From NCBI GenBank assembly GCA_012656075.1, contig JAAKBF010000185.1:49688-113687 (forward strand): a stretch of DNA of 64,000 nt, written 5' to 3'. Positions 48,528-58,474 of this stretch are shown here, piece by piece. Source of the DNA: Phytophthora hibernalis. Lineage: Eukaryota > Oomycota > Peronosporomycetes > Peronosporales > Peronosporaceae. Under the pieces are notes generated by a model, which worked only from the letters and a program-made list of their open reading frames with translations, was not told where the DNA came from and searched no databases. Both the position numbers and the translations under genes were made by a program. Numbering within the stretch: position 1 is the stretch's first letter; each line of letters opens with the position of its first letter.

Positions 48528-50335
48528 CTCCCACTCGACTCGACAGCGATTGCACCTTGGATCCCGAGCTTGGTCCGGAGCACACTGAACTGCGTTGCAG
48601 GAATTGGCTTCGTCATCATGTCCGCCAGCATGTCCGTTGTCGACACATATTGTAGCACCACTTGATGTGCTTCCACCTTCTCACGCACGAAGTGGTAGCG
48701 AATGTCGATGTGCTTGGTGCGCTTGTGGAACTGCGGGTTCTTGGCCAACGCGATGGAGCCTTGGTTGTCCTCGTAGATCTTGACCGCTTCATCGCTTGCC
48801 ATCTCGCCGAGCTCGCACAGGAACACCTTGAGCCACACTGCCTCTTGTGTCGCCTCCGATAGCGCCATGTACTCGGCCTCCGTCGAAGACAGCGCCACCG
48901 TCCGCTGTTTCTTGCTTCTCCAGCTGATGCATCCGCCGTTCATCATGAACGCGTAGCCACTTGTACTCCGTCGAGACTCGATGTCGCCTGCCCAGTCCGC
49001 ATCCGAATAGCCTTGAAGTCCATCGTGGCAGCTTGCTTGAAATTCGATGCCGTGCGTCTTGGTGCCTTGAATGTACCTGAACACCCTCTTGAGCGCCTGC
49101 CAGTGTGTCGGGCACGGGTCCGCTGCAAACTGACTTAGCACTCCCACTGCAGCTGCCAGGTCCGGACGAGTGCCTACCATGAGGTACATGAGGCATCCCA
49201 CTGCGTTCCGGTATGGCACGTTGACCATGGTCTCGTCGTGCTTGCAGCCACCTTCACACATGGCCTTCGTCAGCTTGAGACCCGGATCCTGTGGCGTCTT
49301 GACAGGGTTGCTCTTGTCCATGCTGAACTTCTGCAGGATGTCTTTGGCGAACTTGGTCTGCCGCATCGACATCTTCCCAGCCACCACGTCTTGCTCGATC
49401 TCCATCCCGAGGAAGTACTTGAGCTGACCCATGTCCGTCATCTCGAAGCGGTGACTGAGCGCCTGCTTGGTGTCGAGGAGCATCTTGTCACTGCTGCTGG
49501 CGAGGACCAAGTCGTCAACGTAGAGCGCCACGAAGATCATGTCTTGGCCGTCACGCTTCAAGTAGATGCAGTGGTCGGACTCGCACTTCTTGAACCCCAG
49601 CTTGAGCATGAAGTCGTCGATGGTCTGGTTCCACATGCGCGGCGACTGCTTCAGTCCGTACAGCGACCGCTTGAGCTTGCATACGTGGTCCGGGTGGTCT
49701 TCGTCCACATAGCCATCCGGCTGTGCCATGTAGATGTCTTCGTCCAGCACACCGTTGAGGAACGCAGTCTTGACATCCATCTGGTGCAGCTTGAGACCAT
49801 ACTTGGCAGCTAGACTCAGTACGATCCGGATCGACGTGAACTTGGCCACTGGTGCGAAGGTCTCGTCGTAGTCGATGCCGTACTTTTGCGAAAACCCCTT
49901 GGCCACCAGTCGCGCCTTGAACCGCTCGATCTCTCCAGCTTGGTTCTCCTTCACGCGAAACACCCATCTGCAGCCGATCGCCTTGCGTCCCTTCGGCAGT
50001 GGTACGACATCCCACGTGTCGTTCTTGAGCAGCGAGTCACACTCCGAGTCACACGCCTCCTTCCACTTGACTGCGTCGCTGGATTCCATCGCCGACTTGA
50101 ACGTGGTCGGCATTTCTCCCACTGAATCCACGACGTACGCAGCTTCGAAGTCTTGACTTTCTTGAGCCGCAGCCGACATCTCGTCCAGGGTCTGGTGTCG
50201 ACTCTGCGACGCATACCGCTTGGCACTTGGAACCTCCGTGACTTCCTCCAGCGACTGCGTCCGCGGGTGTCGCTTGCTGCCGGGCTCGAAGTCTTCGTCC
50301 CGCGCAGCTTCTTCCTCTTCTTCGTTGTCGTCTTT
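48485..50335 (-). pseudogene. U15: reverse transcriptase-RNase H-only unit
   Basis: L15 joins the acidic linker at residue 746, so gag, protease and integrase are gone. Linker, reverse transcriptase (D933, YVDD) and RNase H remain open to the normal stop, and a normal polypurine tract is kept. The linker lacks 6 bp (two Glu codons). The frame runs back into the LTR, but no ATG begins it there; the first internal Met is within the linker-reverse transcriptase part. It is the first of three near-identical 2.17 kb units. Confidence 0.88.
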
Positions 50336-50699
50336 AAAAGGCTTTGGTCGGTTGATGGCAAAATGCAAAGTGATTGATTTAGGTCCTTAGTTCGCAAACT
50401 CCCTTGCTACCTCTAAGCCTACTGGATTCTCTACTGGATACACTCTACTGGATTCTCTACCGGATACTGAGTTGCTTCAGCCAATCAGCGACTGCCACGT
50501 GGATGCCCATCTTGTACCCACAATCTTGTACCCACGTGTCCCGTAATCCCCGTAGCGTAAACAGCGTCCCATCATCAGTGTCCCGCGTCCCATCATCAGT
50601 GTCCCGTAAACACAGGAATGATTGCGGTCCCACTGAGTGAAGGTCATACCGGTATCCTACCGGTATACCGCAGCTGCCCGAGGCGCCTTCTTGACAACA
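50336..50699 (-). repeat. LTR L15 (364 bp)
   Basis: 5' LTR of U15 (junction TTTTAAAGACG in sense), 3' LTR of U16. Two minisatellite copies. Confidence 0.93.
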
Positions 50700-52507
50700 C
50701 TCCCACTCGACTCGACAGCGATTGCACCTTGGATCCCGAGCTTGGTCCGGAGCACACTGAACTGCGTTGCAGGAATTGGCTTCGTCATCATGTCCGCCAG
50801 CATGTCCGTTGTCGACACATATTGTAGCACCACTTGATGTGCTTCCACCTTCTCACGCACGAAGTGGTAGCGAATGTCGATGTGCTTGGTGCGCTTGTGG
50901 AACTGCGGGTTCTTGGCCAACGCGATGGAGCCTTGGTTGTCCTCGTAGATCTTGACCGCTTCATCGCTTGCCATCTCGCCGAGCTCGCACAGGAACACCT
51001 TGAGCCACACTGCCTCTTGTGTCGCCTCCGATAGCGCCATGTACTCGGCCTCCGTCGAAGACAGCGCCACCGTCCGCTGTTTCTTGCTTCTCCAGCTGAT
51101 GCATCCGCCGTTCATCATGAACGCGTAGCCACTTGTACTCCGTCGAGACTCGATGTCGCCTGCCCAGTCCGCATCCGAATAGCCTTGAAGTCCATCGTGG
51201 CAGCTTGCTTGAAATTCGATGCCGTGCGTCTTGGTGCCTTGAATGTACCTGAACACCCTCTTGAGCGCCTGCCAGTGTGTCGGGCACGGGTCCGCTGCAA
51301 ACTGACTTAGCACTCCCACTGCAGCTGCCAGGTCCGGACGAGTGCCTACCATGAGGTACATGAGGCATCCCACTGCGTTCCGGTATGGCACGTTGACCAT
51401 GGTCTCGTCGTGCTTGCAGCCACCTTCACACATGGCCTTCGTCAGCTTGAGACCCGGATCCTGTGGCGTCTTGACAGGGTTGCTCTTGTCCATGCTGAAC
51501 TTCTGCAGGATGTCTTTGGCGAACTTGGTCTGCCGCATCGACATCTTCCCAGCCACCACGTCTTGCTCGATCTCCATCCCGAGGAAGTACTTGAGCTGAC
51601 CCATGTCCGTCATCTCGAAGCGGTGACTGAGCGCCTGCTTGGTGTCGAGGAGCATCTTGTCACTGCTGCTGGCGAGGACCAAGTCGTCAACGTAGAGCGC
51701 CACGAAGATCATGTCTTGGCCGTCACGCTTCAAGTAGATGCAGTGGTCGGACTCGCACTTCTTGAACCCCAGCTTGAGCATGAAGTCGTCGATGGTCTGG
51801 TTCCACATGCGCGGCGACTGCTTCAGTCCGTACAGCGACCGCTTGAGCTTGCATACGTGGTCCGGGTGGTCTTCGTCCACATAGCCATCCGGCTGTGCCA
51901 TGTAGATGTCTTCGTCCAGCACACCGTTGAGGAACGCAGTCTTGACATCCATCTGGTGCAGCTTGAGACCATACTTGGCAGCTAGACTCAGTACGATCCG
52001 GATCGACGTGAACTTGGCCACTGGTGCGAAGGTCTCGTCGTAGTCGATGCCGTACTTTTGCGAAAACCCCTTGGCCACCAGTCGCGCCTTGAACCGCTCG
52101 ATCTCTCCAGCTTGGTTCTCCTTCACGCGAAACACCCATCTGCAGCCGATCGCCTTGCGTCCCTTCGGCAGTGGTACGACATCCCACGTGTCGTTCTTGA
52201 GCAGCGAGTCACACTCCGAGTCACACGCCTCCTTCCACTTGACTGCGTCGCTGGATTCCATCGCCGACTTGAACGTGGTCGGCATTTCTCCCACTGAATC
52301 CACGACGTACGCAGCTTCGAAGTCTTGACTTTCTTGAGCCGCAGCCGACATCTCGTCCAGGGTCTGGTGTCGACTCTGCGACGCATACCGCTTGGCACTT
52401 GGAACCTCCGTGACTTCCTCCAGCGACTGCGTCCGCGGGTGTCGCTTGCTGCCGGGCTCGAAGTCTTCGTCCCGCGCAGCTTCTTCCTCTTCTTCGTTGT
52501 CGTCTTT
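50657..52507 (-). pseudogene. U16: second reverse transcriptase-RNase H-only unit
   Basis: Same length, junction and linker shortening as U15, and I saw no difference from it in coding content. Its near identity to U15 indicates a very recent tandem duplication of LTR plus internal part, or a duplicated assembly path. Confidence 0.88.
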
Positions 52508-52871
52508 AAAAGGCTTTGGTCGGTTGATGGCAAAATGCAAAGTGATTGATTTAGGTCCTTAGTTCGCAAACTCCCTTGCTACCTCTAAGCCTACTGGATT
52601 CTCTACTGGATACACTCTACTGGATTCTCTACCGGATACTGAGTTGCTTCAGCCAATCAGCGACTGCCACGTGGATGCCCATCTTGTACCCACAATCTTG
52701 TACCCACGTGTCCCGTAATCCCCGTAGCGTAAACAGCGTCCCATCATCAGTGTCCCGCGTCCCATCATCAGTGTCCCGTAAACACAGGAATGATTGCGGT
52801 CCCACTGAGTGAAGGTCATACCGGTATCCTACCGGTATACCGCAGCTGCCCGAGGCGCCTTCTTGACAACA
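52508..52871 (-). repeat. LTR L16 (364 bp)
   Basis: 5' LTR of U16, 3' LTR of U17. Two minisatellite copies. Confidence 0.93.
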
Positions 52872-54677
52872 CTCCCACTCGACTCGACAGCGATTGCACC
52901 TTGGATCCCGAGCTTGGTCGGAGCACACTGAACTGCGTTGCAGGAATTGGCTTCGTCATCATGTCCGCCAGCATGTCCGTTGTCGACACATATTGTAGCA
53001 CCACTTGATGTGCTTCCACCTTCTCACGCACGAAGTGGTAGCGAATGTCGATGTGCTTGGTGCGCTTGTGGAACTGCGGGTTCTTGGCCAACGCGATGGA
53101 GCCTTGGTTGTCCTCGTAGATCTTGACCGCTTCATCGCTTGCCATCTCGCCGAGCTCGCACAGGAACACCTTGAGCCACACTGCCTCTTGTGTCGCCTCC
53201 GATAGCGCCATGTACTCGGCCTCCGTCGAAGACAGCGCCACCGTCCGCTGTTTCTTGCTTCTCCAGCTGATGCATCCGCCGTTCATCATGAACGCGTAGC
53301 CACTTGTACTCCGTCGAGACTCGATGTCGCCTGCCCAGTCCGCATCCGAATAGCCTTGAAGTCCATCGTGGCAGCTTGCTTGAAATTCGATGCCGTGCGT
53401 CTTGGTGCCTTGAATGTACCTGAACACCCTCTTGAGCGCCTGCCAGTGTGTCGGGCACGGGTCCGCTGCAAACTGACTTAGCACTCCCACTGCAGCTGCC
53501 AGGTCCGGACGAGTGCCTACCATGAGGTACATGAGGCATCCCACTGCGTTCCGGTATGGCACGTTGACCATGGTCTCGTCGTGCTTGCAGCCACCTTCAC
53601 ACATGGCCTTCGTCAGCTTGAGACCCGGATCCTGTGGCGTCTTGACAGGGTTGCTCTTGTCCATGCTGAACTTCTGCAGGATGTCTTTGGCGAACTTGGT
53701 CTGCCGCATCGACATCTTCCCAGCCACCACGTCTTGCTCGATCTCCATCCCGAGGAAGTACTTGAGCTGACCCATGTCCGTCATCTCGAAGCGGTGACTG
53801 AGCGCCTGCTTGGTGTCGAGGAGCATCTTGTCACTGCTGCTGGCGAGGACCAAGTCGTCAACGTAGAGCGCCACGAAGATCATGTCTTGGCCGTCACGCT
53901 TCAAGTAGATGCAGTGGTCGGACTCGCACTTCTTGAACCCCAGCTTGAGCATGAAGTCGTCGATGGTCTGGTTCCACATGCGCGGCGACTGCTTCAGTCC
54001 GTACAGCGACCGCTTGAGCTTGCATACGTGGTCCGGGTGGTCTTCGTCCACATAGCCATCCGGCTGTGCCATGTAGATGTCTTCGTCCAGCACACCGTTG
54101 AGGAACGCAGTCTTGACATCCATCTGGTGCAGCTTGAGACCATACTTGGCAGCTAGACTCAGTACGATCCGGATCGACGTGAACTTGGCCACTGGTGCGA
54201 AGGTCTCGTCGTAGTCGATGCCGTACTTTGCGAAAACCCCTTGGCCACCAGTCGCGCCTTGAACCGCTCGATCTCTCCAGCTTGGTTCTCCTTCACGCGA
54301 AACACCCATCTGCAGCCGATCGCCTTGCGTCCCTTCGGCAGTGGTACGACATCCCACGTGTCGTTCTTGAGCAGCGAGTCACACTCCGAGTCACACGCCT
54401 CCTTCCACTTGACTGCGTCGCTGGATTCCATCGCCGACTTGAACGTGGTCGGCATTTCTCCCACTGAATCCACGACGTACGCAGCTTCGAAGTCTTGACT
54501 TTCTTGAGCCGCAGCCGACATCTCGTCCAGGGTCTGGTGTCGACTCTGCGACGCATACCGCTTGGCACTTGGAACCTCCGTGACTTCCTCCAGCGACTGC
54601 GTCCGCGGGTGTCGCTTGCTGCCGGGCTCGAAGTCTTCGTCCCGCGCAGCTTCTTCCTCTTCTTCGTTGTCGTCTTT
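52816..54677 (-). pseudogene. U17: third reverse transcriptase-RNase H-only unit, frameshifted
   Basis: As U15 and U16, but with two 1-bp losses: one in a TTTT run near 54230, which splits linker from reverse transcriptase, and one near 52919, which replaces the RNase H tail. Both lie in short base runs. Linker to reverse transcriptase start (about 180 codons) and reverse transcriptase-RNase H (about 500 codons) remain as separate open parts. Confidence 0.86.
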
Positions 54678-55041
54678 AAAAGGCTTTGGTCGGTTGATGG
54701 CAAAATGCAAAGTGATTGATTTAGGTCCTTAGTTCGCAAACTCCCTTGCTACCTCTAAGCCTACTGGATTCTCTACTGGATACACTCTACTGGATTCTCT
54801 ACCGGATACTGAGTTGCTTCAGCCAATCAGCGACTGCCACGTGGATGCCCATCTTGTACCCACAATCTTGTACCCACGTGTCCCGTAATCCCCGTAGCGT
54901 AAACAGCGTCCCATCATCAGTGTCCCGCGTCCCATCATCAGTGTCCCGTAAACACAGGAATGATTGCGGTCCCACTGAGTGAAGGTCATACCGGTATCCT
55001 ACCGGTATACCGCAGCTGCCCGAGGCGCCTTCTTGACAACA
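54678..55041 (-). repeat. LTR L17 (364 bp)
   Basis: 5' LTR of U17, 3' LTR of U18. Two minisatellite copies. Confidence 0.93.
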
Positions 55042-58000
55042 CTCCCACTCGACTCGACAGCGATTGCACCTTGGATCCCGAGCTTGGTCCGGAGCACACT
55101 GAACTGCGTTGCAGGAATTGGCTTCGTCATCATGTCCGCCAGCATGTCCGTTGTCGACACATATTGTAGCACCACTTGATGTGCTTCCACCTTCTCACGC
55201 ACGAAGTGGTAGCGAATGTCGATGTGCTTGGTGCGCTTGTGGAACTGCGGGTTCTTGGCCAACGCGATGGAGCCTTGGTTGTCCTCGTAGATCTTGACCG
55301 CTTCATCGCTTGCCATCTCGCCGAGCTCGCACAGGAACACCTTGAGCCACACTGCCTCTTGTGTCGCCTCCGATAGCGCCATGTACTCGGCCTCCGTCGA
55401 AGACAGCGCCACCGTCCGCTGTTTCTTGCTTCTCCAGCTGATGCATCCGCCGTTCATCATGAACGCGTAGCCACTTGTACTCCGTCGAGACTCGATGTCG
55501 CCTGCCCAGTCCGCATCCGAATAGCCTTGAAGTCCATCGTGGCAGCTTGCTTGAAATTCGATGCCGTGCGTCTTGGTGCCTTGAATGTACCTGAACACCC
55601 TCTTGAGCGCCTGCCAGTGTGTCGGGCACGGGTCCGCTGCAAACTGACTTAGCACTCCCACTGCAGCTGCCAGGTCCGGACGAGTGCCTACCATGAGGTA
55701 CATGAGGCATCCCACTGCGTTCCGGTATGGCACGTTGACCATGGTCTCGTCGTGCTTGCAGCCACCTTCACACATGGCCTTCGTCAGCTTGAGACCCGGA
55801 TCCTGTGGCGTCTTGACAGGGTTGCTCTTGTCCATGCTGAACTTCTGCAGGATGTCTTTGGCGAACTTGGTCTGCCGCATCGACATCTTCCCAGCCACCA
55901 CGTCTTGCTCGATCTCCATCCCGAGGAAGTACTTGAGCTGACCCATGTCCGTCATCTCGAAGCGGTGACTGAGCGCCTGCTTGGTGTCGAGGAGCATCTT
56001 GTCACTGCTGCTGGCGAGGACCAAGTCGTCAACGTAGAGCGCCACGAAGATCATGTCTTGGCCGTCACGCTTCAAGTAGATGCAGTGGTCGGACTCGCAC
56101 TTCTTGAACCCCAGCTTGAGCATGAAGTCGTCGATGGTCTGGTTCCACATGCGCGGCGACTGCTTCAGTCCGTACAGCGACCGCTTGAGCTTGCATACGT
56201 GGTCCGGGTGGTCTTCGTCCACATAGCCATCCGGCTGTGCCATGTAGATGTCTTCGTCCAGCACACCGTTGAGGAACGCAGTCTTGACATCCATCTGGTG
56301 CAGCTTGAGACCATACTTGGCAGCTAGACTCAGTACGATCCGGATCGACGTGAACTTGGCCACTGGTGCGAAGGTCTCGTCGTAGTCGATGCCGTACTTT
56401 TGCGAAAACCCCTTGGCCACCAGTCGCGCCTTGAACCGCTCGATCTCTCCAGCTTGGTTCTCCTTCACGCGAAACACCCATCTGCAGCCGATCGCCTTGC
56501 GTCCCTTCGGCAGTGGTACGACATCCCACGTGTCGTTCTTGAGCAGCGAGTCACACTCCGAGTCACACGCCTCCTTCCACTTGACTGCGTCGCTGGATTC
56601 CATCGCCGACTTGAACGTGGTCGGCATTTCTCCCACTGAATCCACGACGTACGCAGCTTCGAAGTCTTGACTTTCTTGAGCCGCAGCCGACATCTCGTCC
56701 AGGGTCTGGTGTCGACTCTGCGACGCATACCGCTTGGCACTTGGAACCTCCGTGACTTCCTCCAGCGACTGCGTCCGCGGGTGTCGCTTGCTGCCGGGCT
56801 CGAAGTCTTCGTCCCGCGCAGCTTCTTCCTCTTCCTCTTCTTCGTTGTCGTCTTCATCCGACTGCGACGAATCTTGATCCGTCGTCTCTTCATCTTGAAT
56901 GACCACCACCTCCCTCTGATGGTAGTCACGTCTCCCACTGTCGAAGACGTCTTCCATGAATTGCGCGTCGCGGCTCACCAGCACGCGACTGCTCTCCAGT
57001 TCTTCGAATCGATACGCTTTCTCGTGCTCCGAGTACCCCAGGAACCGACAGCGCACCGACCGAGCGTCAAACTTGGTGCGCTTCGCCTTCGGTACGTGCA
57101 CATACGCGTGGCAACCGAACACTTTCAGGTTCGCCAGCAGCGGTTTCTTGCCCGTCCAAACTTGGTGCGGAGACTTGTCGTGGCTGATGGCGCGTGTCGG
57201 ACACCGATTACGGAGGAACGTAGCCGTCATCACCGCTTCACCCCAATACGTCTTGGGCAATCCGGCATGTTCCAGCATGCAGCGCGCACACTCCACCAAC
57301 GTCCGGTTCATCCGCTCGGCGACTCCATTCAGCTGAGGCGTGTACGGCGGAGTGAACTTCTGCACGATACCACGGTCCGCACAGAACTTGGCCATCGCGC
57401 CGGAAGTGTACTCGCCACCGTTGTCGCTCCGGAGTGTCTTCACGCGCTTGCCGGTCTGAGTTTCAGCAAACGCCACAAACTCCGCGAACTTGGTAGCCAC
57501 CTCGGACTTGTTCCTCAGCAAATACACGACGCAGAAGTGCGACTTGTCATCGATGAACGTGACGAAGTAGCGCTTGCCCCCAAACGTTGGCGTCTGCATG
57601 GGGCCGCACACATCGCTGTGAACCACCTCCAGCACGTGCTTCGCACGGTTCGGGGACGACTTCATGTAGCTCACTCGCGTTTGCTTGCCGAGTGCACACC
57701 CGTCGCACAGCTCCCACTGCTTCACCGACGTCATGTCGATGCCAACACCGTAGCTCTTCTTGACGATGGCGTCTAGACCGCCATGGCCAATGTGACCAAG
57801 TCGGAGGTGCCAGAGGTACGACGTGGTGTCCCCTTGGCAATCCTTCGAACTTGCCGCATTGGCCTCGTCAGGCATCATCGGAGTCATGCACAGCTTGAAC
57901 AGCCCTTTGCCCTCACGAGCGCCGAGCTGCCACTTGAGACCCTTGTTGTCCGCGAAGCACCCGTCGCTCTCGAAGGTGACTGGCCCGACGTCCTTGGTGA

Positions 58001-58059
58001 AGCGGCCGACCGAAAACAGGTTGCGCGACAGCTTCGGGATATGCCACATTCGTGAGCAC
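54999..58059 (-). pseudogene. U18: Pol lacking gag and protease, abutting an inverted LTR
   Basis: It is open from about residue 348 to the normal stop, with the HHCC site, integrase triad, YVDD and RNase H all present. The gene-start side ends at GTGAGCAC against the first base of L18, which points the other way. A 2-bp loss lies about 15 bp inside that edge. The linker has its full length, unlike U15-U17. Its sequence starts 20 bp after the point where U14 stops, so U14 and U18 together account for nearly a whole internal region. Confidence 0.88.
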
Positions 58060-58134
58060 TGTTGTCAAGGCGCCTCGGGCAGCTGCGGTATACCGGTAGG
58101 ATACCGGTATGACCTTCACTCAGTGGGACCGCAA

Positions 58135-58141
58135 TCATTCC
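58135..58141 (+). promoter_or_regulatory. Initiator-like TCATTCC in L18
   Basis: TCATTCC followed by TGTGTTT, a candidate transcription start for the U19 genomic RNA. Short ATG-containing reading starts lie between it and the gag ATG, so leader scanning would not be simple. Confidence 0.4.
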
Positions 58142-58150
58142 TGTGTTTAC

Positions 58151-58192
58151 GGGACACTGATGATGGGACGCGGGACACTGATGATGGGACGC
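58151..58192 (+). repeat. LTR minisatellite, 2 x 21 bp
   Basis: Two units of GGGACACTGATGATGGGACGC. Copy number varies among LTRs: one in L4, L9 and L19; three in L3 and L8; two in the others. It explains most LTR length differences. Confidence 0.9.
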
Positions 58193-58290
58193 TGTTTACG
58201 CTACGGGGATTACGGGACACGTGGGTACAAGATTGTGGGTACAAGATGGGCATCCACGTGGCAGTCGCTGATTGGCTGAAGCAACTCAGT

Positions 58291-58337
58291 ATCCGGTAGA
58301 GAATCCAGTAGAGTGTATCCAGTAGAGAATCCAGTAG
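58291..58337 (+). repeat. Short tandem motif near LTR 3' part
   Basis: Four adjacent ATCCRGTAGAG-type units of 12, 14, 12 and 9 bp, conserved in every LTR. The function is unknown; it lies downstream of the candidate transcription start, so it would be in the RNA leader. Confidence 0.8.
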
Positions 58338-58419
58338 GCTTAGAGGTAGCAAGGAGTTTGCGAACTAAGGACCTAAATCAATCACTTTGCATTTTGCCAT
58401 CAACCGACCAAAGCCTTTT

Positions 58420-58435
58420 GGTTATGAGCCCAAGC
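58420..58435 (+). other. Primer-binding site of U19
   Basis: GGTTATGAGCCCAAGC, with no spacer from the LTR end. It is complementary to the initiator tRNA-Met anticodon arm. The ATG inside it is in frame with gag, 17 codons before the preferred start. Confidence 0.75.
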
Positions 58436-58474
58436 CCCGTCTTCCCTGCCCAAGACCCCGACTACGCCTTCGCC

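Larger units (their letters stand above)
58060..58419 (+). repeat. LTR L18 (360 bp), plus orientation
   Basis: 5' LTR of U19. It lacks 3 bp near its first bases (TGTTGTCAAGG in place of TGTTGTCAAGAAGG), next to the inverted junction. Two minisatellite copies at 58151-58192, and the shorter C-run typical of L5-L9. It also has a 14-bp duplication (58221-58248), two CACGTG motifs (58218, 58255) and a reverse CCAAT box (58271-58275). Confidence 0.93.

Noticed and set aside
58151..58192. Direct repeats that could suggest a CRISPR array or satellite
   Set aside because: Only one to three adjacent copies without spacers, always inside an LTR of a eukaryotic element: a simple minisatellite.
58420..58435. 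Possible tRNA gene fragment
   Set aside because: Only the complement of the anticodon arm is present, next to the LTR, with no cloverleaf. It is a primer-binding site.
58384..58474. LTR-encoded N-terminal extensions of Gag or of the truncated Pol frames
   Set aside because: The upstream open codons can only begin at TTG or GTG in the LTR, which is not credible for a eukaryotic mRNA. The in-frame ATG inside the primer site has poor context.
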